Assembly: GCA_020135845.1 (NCBI GenBank)
Contig: JACHTQ010000006.1
Span: 1-64,000, forward strand
DNA from: Campylobacter sp. W0018
GTDB taxonomy: Bacteria; Campylobacterota; Campylobacteria; Campylobacterales; Campylobacteraceae
DNA: 64,000 bases
Reading direction: 5' to 3'
Position numbers and translations under genes: made by a program. Shown piece after piece: positions 18,028 through 27,367 of this stretch (positions are counted from its first letter, which is position 1; every line of letters begins with the position of its first letter). Under the pieces are notes generated by a model. It was not told the origin of the DNA and made no database searches. It worked only from the letters and a program-made list of their open reading frames with translations.

Positions 18028-18880
18028 ATTTTTGTTTTAAGATTTCAAAAGCTTCATCAAAATTTAAAGCTATGCTTTGAAATTTTTTATTAAATGTTCT
18101 TTGTCGTTTGGCAAGTTGTGCGGTGTGTGTTGTGATTAAATTTTCAAGTTCATTAAAAGAAATTTTTTCATCTAAATATTCTTTACACTCTTTTAAACCT
18201 ATGCAATTTAAAGCTTTAGTGTCGCGATGAAATTGAGAAAAAAGCTTTTTAGCTTCTTCTAAAAGACCTTCTTCAAGCATTTTTTTAGTCCTCATTTTTA
18301 TGCGATCTCTTAGCAAATTACGCTCCCAAACGATTTCATAAATTTCTATATTTTTTAAAACCCCTTTTTTTTGTGTTTGCTTTAAAAAAATACTAGGAAT
18401 TTCTTTTGTAATCTCATAAATACTCAACCATTTTTTCAAACGATAAGTGTCATTTTTTGCCACTTTAAAATCAGGATCAATTTTACTCATTAAAGAGTAA
18501 ATTTCATCATTACTTAGATCAGTTTTTATTTCTTCTATTTTTTGACTTAAACCATCCATCATGGTTTTTAAGTAAAATCCAGTTCCACCTGTTATAATTA
18601 AAGGTAAATTTCTTAATTTGGCAAATTCTTTAGCCTTTTGGTATTCTTTGATAAATAACTCCACATTAAAATGCTCATCAACACTGATTAAATCTATACC
18701 AAAATAATGAAAATTTTCAAGTTCTTCTTTGGAAGGTTTAGCACTTGCGATATTGATTTCTTTATACACACAAAGACTATCAAGGCTTAAAATAACTGCA
18801 TTAAAATTTTTGGCTAATAAATTAGCTAGATGAGTTTTTCCGCTTGCAGTTGTTCCGATAATAGCTATTTCAAAAAACAT
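18017..18880 (-). CDS. miaA: tRNA dimethylallyltransferase
   Basis: MiaA adds the dimethylallyl group to A37 of tRNAs reading UNN codons. The 287-aa protein has the P-loop [55 protein letters not shown] and [21 protein letters not shown] closing motif [18 protein letters not shown]. Length is typical of epsilonproteobacteria. It overlaps mntP at the 3' end and is divergent from the prenyltransferase gene. Confidence 0.96.
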   Translation of the reverse strand: MFFEIAIIGTTASGKTHLANLLAKNFNAVILSLDSLCVYKEINIASAKPSKEELENFHYFGIDLISVDEHFNVELFIKEYQKAKEFAKLRNLPLIITGGTGFYLKTMMDGLSQKIEEIKTDLSNDEIYSLMSKIDPDFKVAKNDTYRLKKWLSIYEITKEIPSIFLKQTQKKGVLKNIEIYEIVWERNLLRDRIKMRTKKMLEEGLLEEAKKLFSQFHRDTKALNCIGLKECKEYLDEKISFNELENLITTHTAQLAKRQRTFNKKFQSIALNFDEAFEILKQKFTH

Positions 18881-18949
18881 AAAATGAATTTATCCTAAAA
18901 TTTATTAAAATTTGAGTAAAATCATAGCAAAAATTTTTAAAGCGGAAAA

Positions 18950-19834
18950 ATGAATTTATTTTGGACAAAATTTAAAGATATTTTAGAACTTATTGTATTT
19001 AAACATTCTATTTTTGCCTTGCCTTTTTTGTTTTCATCGATGATTGTAGGTTCAAAGCTTGCAAATGATACAGTCTGGTTTGGTTTTAAGGCTTTGATTT
19101 TGGGTATTATTTGTGCTATAAGTGCTAGAAATTTTGCGATGGCAAGCAATCGCTTAATGGATGAAGATATAGATAAAGATAATCCACGTTGCGCTAATCG
19201 TCCTAATATAAGTGGAAAAATTGGTAAGAAAAGTATTTGGATATTTATTATTTTAAACGCTTTGATTTTTGTGCTTTGTTCTTATTTTATCAATCCTTTG
19301 GCTTTTTATCTTTCTTTTCCAGTGCTTTTTGTTTTGGCAATTTATTCTGCTTTTAAGCGTTTTAGTTCTTTGGTGCATTTGGTTTTAGGATTTTGTTTAG
19401 GTTTGGCTCCTATAGCTGGAAGTGTTATTGTGATGGGTGAAATTCATATTTATAGTGTTATTTTATGTTTAGGGGTTACTTTTTGGACTGCCGGATTTGA
19501 TTTGCTTTATTCTTTGCAAGATATGGATTATGATAAAAAAACGGGACTTTTTTCGATTCCCGCTCAATTTGGCGCTAAAGCAACTTTGCTGATTTCTGCC
19601 TTTTTTCATGTTTTAGCTGTATTATTTTGGTTGCTTTTTGTTTGGCAAGTTTGGGGTGTAGCTTTAGGATATATTTCATTGTTTGGTGTATGCGTTTGTG
19701 GTGTAATTTTGCTTTTTGAACATAAAATTGTTCATAATAATTTTGATCGTATTGATAGAGCATTTTTTACTTTAAATGGCTATTTGAGTATGATATTTTT
19801 TATTTTTATTTTGGTTGATTTATTATGGAATTAA
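18950..19834 (+). CDS. mqnP: UbiA-family prenyltransferase, probably of menaquinone synthesis (MqnP)
   Basis: A 294-aa polytopic membrane protein with the two aspartate-rich prenyl-diphosphate motifs: NRLMDEDIDKDNPR and LQDMDYDKKTGLFSIP. Campylobacter makes menaquinone by the futalosine route, in which MqnP is the UbiA-type enzyme, so this is the likely role; the sequence alone shows only the superfamily. The gene runs into the next one, overlapping by 10 bp. Confidence 0.85.
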   Translation: MNLFWTKFKDILELIVFKHSIFALPFLFSSMIVGSKLANDTVWFGFKALILGIICAISARNFAMASNRLMDEDIDKDNPRCANRPNISGKIGKKSIWIFIILNALIFVLCSYFINPLAFYLSFPVLFVLAIYSAFKRFSSLVHLVLGFCLGLAPIAGSVIVMGEIHIYSVILCLGVTFWTAGFDLLYSLQDMDYDKKTGLFSIPAQFGAKATLLISAFFHVLAVLFWLLFVWQVWGVALGYISLFGVCVCGVILLFEHKIVHNNFDRIDRAFFTLNGYLSMIFFIFILVDLLWN

Positions 19835-20328
19835 AATTATTTAAAGCTGGATTTGAAGTTGATTTGGAAAATTGCAAGATAAAGGATAATCATTTTTTAC
19901 AAGAATATCTTAAACTCGGAGCCATTTCACAGCTTTCAAAATGGAAAAAAATGGCTACTCGTATTGATTTTAGCGATGGAGAAAAGATAATTTTTGATTT
20001 AATTTTAAGCTTAAAAGAAGATATTTTAAGGGTAGAAAGCGCTATAAATAAAGATGAAGAACTTATACCTTTAAAACAAAAAGCTATCGTAGGATCTTTA
20101 AATTTTGAACATCTTAATTTTTTAGAAAATATTTTAGAAATTAACCAAGAATACTACATAAGGTTTAGCCTTAATAATCAAAAAATGGCGCTTTTTGCAA
20201 AAGCTAAAAGTCAAACCTTAGCACAAATTATTAAGATTAAGCCTGAAGATAAAACCGCATTTGATGCGTTTGTTGTTGAGGTGCAAAGAGATATGATTAG
20301 AAATAAAAAGGAGCTAGAACATGAGTAA
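19825..20328 (+). CDS. Conserved hypothetical cytoplasmic protein
   Basis: A 167-aa soluble protein I cannot assign. No signal peptide or membrane segment is visible. It is rich in Lys, Leu, Ile and Glu with alternating strands in the middle (KKMATRIDFSDGEKIIFDLIL, REEDILRVESAINKDEE-like), which resembles a PilZ-like or small beta-barrel layout but without the RxxxR signature. It overlaps both the prenyltransferase and the next membrane protein gene, so the three are co-transcribed. In C. jejuni it keeps the same neighbours. Confidence 0.78.
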   Translation: MELKLFKAGFEVDLENCKIKDNHFLQEYLKLGAISQLSKWKKMATRIDFSDGEKIIFDLILSLKEDILRVESAINKDEELIPLKQKAIVGSLNFEHLNFLENILEINQEYYIRFSLNNQKMALFAKAKSQTLAQIIKIKPEDKTAFDAFVVEVQRDMIRNKKELEHE

Positions 20329-20839
20329 TGATGTGATTTATTTGGTTTTTGTATTTGTGCTTTTAGTTGCAATGTTAGCTTATATTAATATCAAAGAAAG
20401 AGAAAACAATACAAAACTTGCAAAGCTTCAAGGAGTGATTGAGGATATAACTAAAGAAATGCATTATTTTCGTAAAGAGCTTGGGATAAAAGAAGAAGAT
20501 GAAAATGATGAAGAAGACTATAAAATAACACTTTTAAAAGAAGAAATGCAAATTGAGCTTGAAAAACAAATCAGTGCTAAAATTACTCCTGTTTTAAGAA
20601 CTCTTAAAACGATGGAGCATATCATAGAGGATTTTCAAAATGAACAGCAAAATCGTCTTTTAAATTTAGAGCAAAAAGCGCAAAGTATGACTAAGCTTAC
20701 TCCAAATTATGATACAGAAGAACAAAAAATTATTGATCTGTTTAAAGAAGGAAAAACCATAGAGCAAATCGCCAAAGACTTAAGGATAGGAATTGGAAAT
20801 GTTGAGCTTGTTTTAAAATTTAAACAGCTTATAAAATAA
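20321..20839 (+). CDS. Membrane-anchored coiled-coil protein with C-terminal helix-turn-helix-like end
   Basis: The 172-aa protein has one N-terminal membrane segment (residues about 4-22, [20 protein letters not shown]), then a long charged coiled coil (about 25-125), and a C-terminal segment [39 protein letters not shown]. That last part resembles the HTH of DUF6115-type proteins found in flagellated bacteria. Function unknown. It precedes moaA by 14 bp. Confidence 0.78.
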   Translation: MSNDVIYLVFVFVLLVAMLAYINIKERENNTKLAKLQGVIEDITKEMHYFRKELGIKEEDENDEEDYKITLLKEEMQIELEKQISAKITPVLRTLKTMEHIIEDFQNEQQNRLLNLEQKAQSMTKLTPNYDTEEQKIIDLFKEGKTIEQIAKDLRIGIGNVELVLKFKQLIK

Positions 20840-20853
20840 CATTAGGGGTTTTA

Positions 20854-21816
20854 ATGCTAATTGACCAATTTGGTAGAAAAATTGATTATCTTAGAATTTC
20901 AGTAACTCAGCGATGTAATTTTCGTTGTCTTTATTGTATGCCAAAAATTCCGTTTAATCACCAACCTAAAGAAAATTTATTGAGTTTTGAAGAACTTTTT
21001 TTATTCGTAAAAGCAGCTATTGATGAAGGAATTGAAAAAATTCGCATTACCGGAGGCGAGCCTTTATTACGCAAAGATTTAAGTATTTTTATTAAAATGA
21101 TTCATGATTATAAAAAAGAGCTTGATTTAGCTATTACAACGAATGGATTTTTATTAAAAGACTTTGCTAAAGATCTTAAAAATGCGGGCTTAAAACGTTT
21201 AAATGTTTCACTGGATACCTTAGATGAAAAAAAGGCGAAACAATTAGCACAAAAAGACGTTTTATCAAGTGTTTTAGCTGGAATCGAAGAAGCTTTAAAT
21301 GTTGGATTAAGAGTTAAATTAAATACTGTTGCACTTAAAAATTTAAATGACGATGAACTTATAACTCTTTTAGAATTTGCTAAAGCTAAAAATATACAAA
21401 TTCGTTTTATAGAATTTATGGAAAATACCCACGCTTATGGAAAATTGCAAGGTTTAAAAAGAGATGAGATTATCCAAATTTTAAGCCAAAAATACGATGT
21501 AAAACTTATCAAAAAGGCGGAAAAAGCTCCAGTGAGTCTTTATAGTGCTAATGGCTATAAATTTGGGATCATTGATCCACATAGTCATGAATTTTGCGAT
21601 TCTTGCAATCGTATCCGTCTTAGTGCTGAAGGGCATTTAATACCTTGTCTTTATTTTGATGAAGCTTTAAGCATTAAAGAAGCGATTAGAAAAGGTGATG
21701 TAAAAGCTGCTGTAGAAATTTTACAAGAAGTATTGCGCAATAAGCCTGAAAAAAATAAATGGGGCGTTGTGGATAATGAAACCTCGCTACGTGCTTTTTA
21801 CCAAACTGGGGGTTAA
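20854..21816 (+). CDS. moaA: GTP 3',8-cyclase MoaA
   Basis: MoaA, a radical-SAM enzyme, starts molybdenum cofactor synthesis from GTP. The 320-aa protein has the N-terminal cluster motif [23 protein letters not shown] for SAM binding, the C-terminal cluster [22 protein letters not shown] and the terminal GG needed for activity. The cofactor is used by the DmsA reductase in this window. The stop at 21816 is followed one base later by the TTG start of queE. Confidence 0.97.
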   Translation: MLIDQFGRKIDYLRISVTQRCNFRCLYCMPKIPFNHQPKENLLSFEELFLFVKAAIDEGIEKIRITGGEPLLRKDLSIFIKMIHDYKKELDLAITTNGFLLKDFAKDLKNAGLKRLNVSLDTLDEKKAKQLAQKDVLSSVLAGIEEALNVGLRVKLNTVALKNLNDDELITLLEFAKAKNIQIRFIEFMENTHAYGKLQGLKRDEIIQILSQKYDVKLIKKAEKAPVSLYSANGYKFGIIDPHSHEFCDSCNRIRLSAEGHLIPCLYFDEALSIKEAIRKGDVKAAVEILQEVLRNKPEKNKWGVVDNETSLRAFYQTGG

Positions 21817-21817
21817 A

Positions 21818-22561
21818 TTGCAAATTGTTGAGACTTTTTTAAGCGTCCAAGGGGAAGGGAAATATAGCGGAAAATTAGCTATTTTTATCCGTTTTGCGGG
21901 CTGTAATTTTAATTGCAGTGGTTTTGGGGTTGAAATCAAAAAAGATGGAAAAATTCTTAAAGGTTGTGATACCATAAGGGCTGTTTTTACTCAAGAATTT
22001 AAAGAAAAATATAAAAATCTAAATACAGATGAAATTTTTAATCAAATAATAAAACTTAAAGATAAATTTAATCCTATAGTTGTAATTACCGGCGGAGAGC
22101 CTTTGATTCATCATCAAAATTCTGAATTTATTGCTTTGATCAAATCTTTATTAAAAGCGAATTTTGAAATTCACTTTGAAAGTAATGGTAGCATAGAGAT
22201 TGATTTTTCAAAATATCCTTTTTATAAAGAATGTATTTTTGCCTTAAGTGTTAAATTAGAAAATAGTGGAGTAGATCGTAATAAGCGTTTGAATTTTAAA
22301 GCTCTTAAATCATTTAAAAATAATGCTAAAGATAGTTTTTATAAATTTGTATTAAATGCAAATACGCTAAAAAACTCTTTGAAAGAAATTTTAGAAATTT
22401 TAAAAGAAGCTCCTAACGAAGTTTTTTGTATGCCTATGGGGGAAAATCGGGTTAATTTAGACAAAAATGCAAAAAAAATTGCTGAATTTTGCATTAAGAA
22501 TGGATATAATTATTCTGATAGAATTCATATTCGTTTATGGAATGATAAAGAGAGTGTATGA
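21818..22561 (+). CDS. queE: 7-carboxy-7-deazaguanine synthase QueE with expanded cluster motif
   Basis: QueE is a radical-SAM enzyme of queuosine synthesis. I start it at TTG 21818, just after the moaA stop with GGGGG upstream; the frame is open back to 21767 but that part lies inside moaA. Recognisable parts are [36 protein letters not shown] and [10 protein letters not shown]. The third cluster cysteine is not two residues after the second but 16 residues later (GCDT), with [11 protein letters not shown] in between. About 247 aa. queD overlaps its end. Confidence 0.9.
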   Translation: MQIVETFLSVQGEGKYSGKLAIFIRFAGCNFNCSGFGVEIKKDGKILKGCDTIRAVFTQEFKEKYKNLNTDEIFNQIIKLKDKFNPIVVITGGEPLIHHQNSEFIALIKSLLKANFEIHFESNGSIEIDFSKYPFYKECIFALSVKLENSGVDRNKRLNFKALKSFKNNAKDSFYKFVLNANTLKNSLKEILEILKEAPNEVFCMPMGENRVNLDKNAKKIAEFCIKNGYNYSDRIHIRLWNDKESV

Positions 22562-23139
22562 TTATTAGAAAATTATTTGAATTTGAAAACGCCCATATTG
22601 TTAGATTTTGTTCTTCAAAACGTTGTAAAAGTAGCATACATGGACATTCTTACAAGGTTGAAGTTTTGCTTGAAAGTCGATATTTAGATAATGCAGGAAT
22701 GGTTTATGATTTTGGGCTTTTAAAAACTTATATACGCCAGATTATTGATAGTTTTGATCATGCTATTACGCTTTTTAATCAAGATGATCAATCTTATTTA
22801 CAAGAAATGAAAAAATATTCTCAAAGATGGATTACTTTGCCTGTTAATGTGAGTGCGGAAAATTTTTGTCGCGTGTTTTTTATACTTATTGATGCTTTGC
22901 TTAAGCAAACAAAGATGGTCAATGGAGAACAAGGTGTGAATTTGCAAAGTATTATAGTTCATGAAACAAGAACAGGTTACGCTCAAGCTTTTAAAGACGA
23001 TGCTTATTCAGATATTTTGCCAAAAATTTCTCTTGATGATATTGAATTTTCACCAGCCATTAAAGCAGAATGGAATGATATAGATTTTTATGATAAATTA
23101 AAAAATTCGCATATTTTTACAAATCCTAAGGAGATCTAA
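22558..23139 (+). CDS. queD: 6-carboxytetrahydropterin synthase QueD
   Basis: QueD converts the FolE product to 6-carboxy-tetrahydropterin for queuosine. The 193-aa protein has the zinc-binding histidines in FENAHIVRF and [14 protein letters not shown], the catalytic FDHAITLF segment, and the conserved glutamate in [12 protein letters not shown]. It is longer than the usual 120-140 aa through insertions after the FDHA segment and a C-terminal extension. It couples to queE (ATGA-type overlap) and to the lipoprotein downstream. Confidence 0.93.
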   Translation: MIIRKLFEFENAHIVRFCSSKRCKSSIHGHSYKVEVLLESRYLDNAGMVYDFGLLKTYIRQIIDSFDHAITLFNQDDQSYLQEMKKYSQRWITLPVNVSAENFCRVFFILIDALLKQTKMVNGEQGVNLQSIIVHETRTGYAQAFKDDAYSDILPKISLDDIEFSPAIKAEWNDIDFYDKLKNSHIFTNPKEI

Positions 23140-23564
23140 TGGGCAAAATTTTAACTATTTTTATAAGTTTTTTTATCGTTTTATCGATCAGTGCTTGCGG
23201 TGATAATGATGAGTTAAATTCTAAAAAACAAAATTCTACAGAAGATAAAGTTGAGTTAGAAAAAAGCGATGAGTCAACCCAATTAAGTGATACAAATTTA
23301 CCTTTGCCCGTGGATGATGAATCAGATAATTTTAATACATCCTATAATGCAAATTCTAGCGTTATAGGTTCTTTATATAAACAAAAATGCGCTAGTTGCC
23401 ATGGAGAAAAAGGGGAATTAAAGCCTAAAAAAAGTACAGCTATTAGAAATTTAAGTTTTGAGAATTGGACTTTGAAAATTCAAAAATTAAAAGATGATTC
23501 TCATGCTTTTTTAACAAAAGAACAAAGCGATAATTTAGCAAAATATATCATTAAGGTAAAATAA
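23139..23564 (+). CDS. Cytochrome c lipoprotein
   Basis: The 141-aa protein has a lipoprotein signal (ILTIFISFFIVLSISAC, Cys20), an acidic low-complexity linker (residues about 25-75), and a monohaem c-type domain with CASCHG near residue 87. The histidine of CxxCH is one haem ligand; the sixth ligand is not obvious because no clear Met follows in a typical position. Probably a periplasm-facing electron carrier. It overlaps queD by one base and is followed within 3 bp by a membrane protein gene. Confidence 0.85.
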   Translation: MGKILTIFISFFIVLSISACGDNDELNSKKQNSTEDKVELEKSDESTQLSDTNLPLPVDDESDNFNTSYNANSSVIGSLYKQKCASCHGEKGELKPKKSTAIRNLSFENWTLKIQKLKDDSHAFLTKEQSDNLAKYIIKVK

Positions 23565-23566
23565 TT

Positions 23567-23974
23567 ATGGAACAAAGTTATCATTTTTTTCTAGCTTTAC
23601 ATCTTTATAGTTTGTATGCGAGTGGTTTTTTAATGTTTTTTTACTTGATTTTAACTCAAGGCAATTTTAAAACAGAATTCATTTTTATCCGTAGAATTCG
23701 ATTATTTTTACCTATATATAATACTTTTTTAGCTTTTATGCTTTTTACAGGCCTTTTGCTTTTAGCCATGAGAAAATTTCAAATGAATTTGCATTTTTGG
23801 CTGATGATTGCATCTTGGATTTTAATTTTAGCTTTGGCAATTTTTCATTTTGTGCAGTTTAAAAAAGCTCGTAAAATAAGACGTTATATCGCTTTTAGAT
23901 GGATGAGTTTTTTAATTTTATTTTGTAAAATCTTATTGCTATTTTTACCTTTTGTTTTAAAGAAATATTTATAA
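23567..23974 (+). CDS. Small integral membrane protein
   Basis: A 135-aa protein with about four hydrophobic helices (roughly residues 10-28, 48-68, 75-95, 110-132) and short basic loops (RRIRLF, KKARKIRRYIAFR). No family recognised. It lies tightly between the cytochrome lipoprotein (2-bp gap) and rsmE (1-bp gap), so it is co-expressed with both, and it may partner the cytochrome; that is only inference. Confidence 0.78.
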   Translation: MEQSYHFFLALHLYSLYASGFLMFFYLILTQGNFKTEFIFIRRIRLFLPIYNTFLAFMLFTGLLLLAMRKFQMNLHFWLMIASWILILALAIFHFVQFKKARKIRRYIAFRWMSFLILFCKILLLFLPFVLKKYL

Positions 23975-23975
23975 A

Positions 23976-24632
23976 ATGCAATTTTTATATCATCAAAAAG
24001 CTGGCGAGGAAATTTTAAAATTAAAGGGTGAGGAATTTTCTCATCTGAAAGCTAGAAGAGTTAAAGAAAATGAAATATTAACTCTAAGAAATTTAGAGGA
24101 TAAATTTGCATATGTTTATAAAATTTCTAATTTAGAGCGTCATTCTTGCGAGTTGCATTTTTTAAGTAAGGAAAATAAAACAACGCACAAAAATTCCACT
24201 TTAAATTTAGCTTTAGCTGTGATAGATATTAAAATTTTAGAAAAAACCCTCCCCTTTTTAAATGAACTTGGGGTTGAAACCTTACATCTTGTTTTCACTG
24301 ATTTTTCGCAAAGAAATTTCAAAATAGATTTAAGTCGTTTTGAAAAAATTATCATCGCATCTTGTGAGCAATGTGGAAGAGAAAGCAAAATGAAAATACA
24401 AATTTATAATCATATAAAAGATTTTTATGAAAGATTTCCAGAAGCGGTTTTGGTTGATTTTGACGGAGAAATTAAAGAATTTGATTTGAATAAAATTTAT
24501 TTTGTAGGTCCTGAAGGAGGATTTAGTCAAAGTGAAAAATATTTTTTTAAAGAAAAAATTGGATTAAAAGCTCCAAATATTCTTAAAAGTCAAACTGCCA
24601 TTATATCGATTGCTTCGAAAATGCTTCTTTAA
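23976..24632 (+). CDS. rsmE: 16S rRNA (uracil1498-N3)-methyltransferase
   Basis: RsmE is a SPOUT-class enzyme methylating U1498 of 16S rRNA. The 218-aa protein shows an N-terminal PUA-like part (FSHLKARRVKENEILTLRN), the catalytic domain with IIASCEQCGRESKMKIQ, and the knotted SAM-binding loop YFVGPEGGFSQSEKYFF, then LKSQTAIISIAS in place of the usual LR-ETA motif. Slightly shorter than E. coli RsmE (243 aa). Confidence 0.93.
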   Translation: MQFLYHQKAGEEILKLKGEEFSHLKARRVKENEILTLRNLEDKFAYVYKISNLERHSCELHFLSKENKTTHKNSTLNLALAVIDIKILEKTLPFLNELGVETLHLVFTDFSQRNFKIDLSRFEKIIIASCEQCGRESKMKIQIYNHIKDFYERFPEAVLVDFDGEIKEFDLNKIYFVGPEGGFSQSEKYFFKEKIGLKAPNILKSQTAIISIASKMLL

Positions 24633-24671
24633 AATTTACTTAAATTAATCTATTTTTTATATTATATTTAC

Positions 24672-24677
24672 TATAAT
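24672..24677 (+). promoter_or_regulatory. -10 box of rpmE
   Basis: A perfect TATAAT in TTACTATAATCA, 34 bases before rpmE, after a T-rich stretch. The ribosome-binding site is AAGGAAAAG. Confidence 0.6.
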
Positions 24678-24710
24678 CACTGTTTATTGTTTTATTTTTA
24701 AGGAAAAGTT

Positions 24711-24911
24711 ATGAAAAAAGAAATTCATCCAGAATATGTAGAATGTAAAGTTAGTTGTGCTTGTGGCAATACTTTTGTAACTAAGTCTAATAAAAATGAA
24801 TTAAGAGTGGATATTTGTTCAAGTTGTCATCCTTTTTTTACAGGAAGTGAAAAAATAGTTGATGCTGCGGGTCGTGTAGAGAAATTTAAGAAAAAATACG
24901 CAATGCAATAA
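24711..24911 (+). CDS. rpmE: 50S ribosomal protein L31, zinc-binding form
   Basis: A 66-aa L31 protein: [18 protein letters not shown], then [31 protein letters not shown]. The cysteines at the two CxC/CxxC positions mark the zinc-containing (C+) form. It has its own promoter and leads into rsmI after 2 bp, pairing a large-subunit protein with an rRNA methylase. Confidence 0.97.
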   Translation: MKKEIHPEYVECKVSCACGNTFVTKSNKNELRVDICSSCHPFFTGSEKIVDAAGRVEKFKKKYAMQ

Positions 24912-24913
24912 TT

Positions 24914-25738
24914 ATGCTCTATTTTATTCCTACTCCGATAGGAAATTTAGGCGATATATCTTTTAGAGCCTTAGAGCTTTTAAAGACTTGTGAAATTTTC
25001 TTTTGTGAAGATACAAGAGTAAGCAAGTCTCTACTTTTATCACTTTCTCATAAATTTCAGATTGATTTTAAAACTAAAAAAATGATTGCTTTTCATACCC
25101 ATAATGAAAAGGAAATTTTAAAGAATCTAAATCCAGAATTTTTTTCTCAAAATGTAGCTTTTTTAAGCGATGCGGGTATGCCAGGTATTAGTGATCCAGG
25201 ATATACTTTGGCTGATTTTGCTTTAAAAAATGGCATTGAATTTGAAGTTTTGCCAGGTGCAAATGCAGCTTTAGTTGCTCTTGTAAGTTCAGCTTTAAGT
25301 GAAAAAGAATTTGTTTTTATGGGTTTTTTAGCCAATAAAGGCAAAGAGCGTATAAAAGATATCCAAAGAGCTTTAAATCATCCTTATGCGAGCATTGTTT
25401 ATGAGTCACCTAAGCGAATTTTATCTTTAGTAGAGCAAATTTCACTTATAGATGAAAATCGCGAAATTTTTGCAATAAAAGAAATTTCTAAAAAATTTGA
25501 AACCAAATTTAAAGGCACGGCTAAAGAAGTTTTTGATAAATTAAAACAAGCAAATTTAAATGGAGAATGGGTACTTGTTATTTCAAAAAATTATCATAAA
25601 TTAGATCATAATTCTTTATTAGAAAGTGATATTTTGAAACTTGATATTCCTTTAAAGGCTAAAAGTAAACTTCTAGCAAAAATCAATGGAAAAAATCCAA
25701 AAGAAATTTACGCAAAACTGCTTTTAAGTCAAAATTAG
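24914..25738 (+). CDS. rsmI: 16S rRNA (cytidine1402-2'-O)-methyltransferase
   Basis: RsmI (YraL) modifies C1402 in the decoding centre. The 274-aa protein has the tetrapyrrole-methylase-fold signatures YFIPTPIGNLGDISFRALE, FCEDTRVSKSLL, FLSDAGMPGISDPGY, VLPGANAALVALVSSAL and VYESPKRI. Length is normal. It is followed after 14 bp by a TrmH-family methylase gene, making a run of three rRNA-related genes with rpmE and rsmE just upstream. Confidence 0.96.
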   Translation: MLYFIPTPIGNLGDISFRALELLKTCEIFFCEDTRVSKSLLLSLSHKFQIDFKTKKMIAFHTHNEKEILKNLNPEFFSQNVAFLSDAGMPGISDPGYTLADFALKNGIEFEVLPGANAALVALVSSALSEKEFVFMGFLANKGKERIKDIQRALNHPYASIVYESPKRILSLVEQISLIDENREIFAIKEISKKFETKFKGTAKEVFDKLKQANLNGEWVLVISKNYHKLDHNSLLESDILKLDIPLKAKSKLLAKINGKNPKEIYAKLLLSQN

Positions 25739-25752
25739 ATAGAATCAAAGTC

Positions 25753-26436
25753 ATGATAGTTTATGGAAAGCAAATATTTTTTTACATTTTAAAACATCAC
25801 AAAGATTTGGTTAAAGAACTTTATTTGGCTAAAGAATGTGATAAAGAAGATTTTAAAAAGATTGCAAATTTTGGATTTAAAATTAAAAAACTTGATTTTA
25901 AAACAGCTCAAGCTTATGCTAGAGGCGGAAATCATCAAGGTTTTTTGCTTGATATTGAAGAGTATCAATTTAAAGAATTAAATTCTTTAAAAAAAAGTGA
26001 TTTTATAGCTATACTTTGTGGTATTAGTGATGTTGGAAATATAGGATCTATAGCAAGAACTGCATATGCTTTAGGAGCTGGTGGAATTGTTTTTATTGGA
26101 GAAAGATTAAATATGGAAGGGGTGATACGCACAAGTAGCGGTGCGGCTTTAGATCTTGATATCGTTTTAAGTCGTGATATTTTATCGGTTATAAATGAGT
26201 TAAAACAGGTGGGATTTAAAATTTTTGCCAGTGCAAATGGGGGAAAAGAAATTCATGATTTTAAATTTGAAAAAAGCAAAAAAGCTCTCATTTTAGGAAG
26301 CGAGGGTTTAGGATTGAGTCAAAAAATAATAAATAAATGCGATGAATGTGTGGGCATAGAAATGAAACATGGTTTTGATAGTCTTAATGTCAGTGCAGCT
26401 TTTGCAATACTTTGTGATAGGATGATAAATGCTTAA
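25753..26436 (+). CDS. rlmB: TrmH/RlmB-family RNA 2'-O-ribose methyltransferase
   Basis: The 227-aa SPOUT protein has the N-terminal substrate-binding part (VYGKQIFFYILKHHKDLVKELY), LCGISDVGNIGSIARTAYALGA (motif 1), LILGSEGLGLSQ (motif 2) and IEMKHGFDSLNVSAAFAIL (motif 3). This fits RlmB, which methylates G2251 of 23S rRNA, but a tRNA role cannot be excluded from sequence. It overlaps the next gene by 8 bp. Confidence 0.87.
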   Translation: MIVYGKQIFFYILKHHKDLVKELYLAKECDKEDFKKIANFGFKIKKLDFKTAQAYARGGNHQGFLLDIEEYQFKELNSLKKSDFIAILCGISDVGNIGSIARTAYALGAGGIVFIGERLNMEGVIRTSSGAALDLDIVLSRDILSVINELKQVGFKIFASANGGKEIHDFKFEKSKKALILGSEGLGLSQKIINKCDECVGIEMKHGFDSLNVSAAFAILCDRMINA

Positions 26437-27367
26437 TTGGAAAAAAATTGAAGATTTAAATTTAAAAGAAGTTATGAGCAAAACACAAATTGAAATTGAT
26501 TTTTTAAATGCTCTAATTAAAAAAGATTTTTCAACTTTACACCGTTTTAATGTAAAAGGTTTTGTAAAAATTTTGAGTCGAGAATACGATCTTGATTTTA
26601 CTGATTTTAATGAAGAATATGAAGCTTATTTGAATGAAAATAATTTAAATTCAGTTAAAAATAATAATATAAAAATTACAACCCCAAAGCTTGATGTTTA
26701 TCATCAAAAATCAACCAATTTTATTGTTTTGATTATGCTTTGTATTGTGGCTATTATTTTGGCTTTAGGGATTTATTATTTTGACACGATTAAGATTTTC
26801 TTTAAAAACGAACAAAATAATTCTAGTTTAGCAGTTGTAGATATCATAGGAAAAGCACAAAGCAATTTAAAGTCTTTAGAAAGCAATGTTATTGTAATCA
26901 ATAATAAAGCTAAAGAAAAATCAGATGAAAATACAAGTGCTGAGATTATACCTAATGTTCAAGATACTCAAACACAAGAGCAAAATATAACTCAAGAAGT
27001 GGATGAAAACACAACAATACAAAACAATCAAACCACTGAAGATGCCGAATATAAAGAGCAAGATATCCCACTAGAAAGTGCTAATAAAAATGCTCATTTT
27101 AAAATTTCTACTAAAACTTGGATTGGCATTATTGAGTTGCAAAAATATAAAAAAACAAGTTTCGTAAAAAGTGAAGATTTTACTCTTCCTTTAGACACTG
27201 ATCAGTTAATTTTAACAGGCCCTTCTGCTTTAAGTGTTATCGATGAAAACAACAAAGAACATCAATTTCCAATAGGAAACCCTAAGCGCTTCTTGATTAA
27301 AGATGGAAAAATTAAAAGTATCTCTTTGAGTGAATTTATGAAGCTTAATAAAGGTAGAGAATGGTAA
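26429..27367 (+). CDS. RodZ-like membrane protein with N-terminal cytoplasmic helix-turn-helix
   Basis: The 312-aa protein begins with a cytoplasmic domain whose LKEVMSKTQIEIDFLNALIKKDF and GFVKILSREYDLDFTDF match the HTH of RodZ, the MreB-binding cell-shape protein. One membrane helix follows at about residues 93-115 (FIVLIMLCIVAIILALGIYYF). Then there is a Gln/Thr/Asn-rich periplasmic linker (about 150-215) and a C-terminal small beta domain (KISTKTWIGIIELQKYKKTS) like DUF4115. This is the RodZ layout. Overlaps both neighbours. I infer the cell-shape role from architecture. Confidence 0.78.
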   Translation: MLNWKKIEDLNLKEVMSKTQIEIDFLNALIKKDFSTLHRFNVKGFVKILSREYDLDFTDFNEEYEAYLNENNLNSVKNNNIKITTPKLDVYHQKSTNFIVLIMLCIVAIILALGIYYFDTIKIFFKNEQNNSSLAVVDIIGKAQSNLKSLESNVIVINNKAKEKSDENTSAEIIPNVQDTQTQEQNITQEVDENTTIQNNQTTEDAEYKEQDIPLESANKNAHFKISTKTWIGIIELQKYKKTSFVKSEDFTLPLDTDQLILTGPSALSVIDENNKEHQFPIGNPKRFLIKDGKIKSISLSEFMKLNKGREW

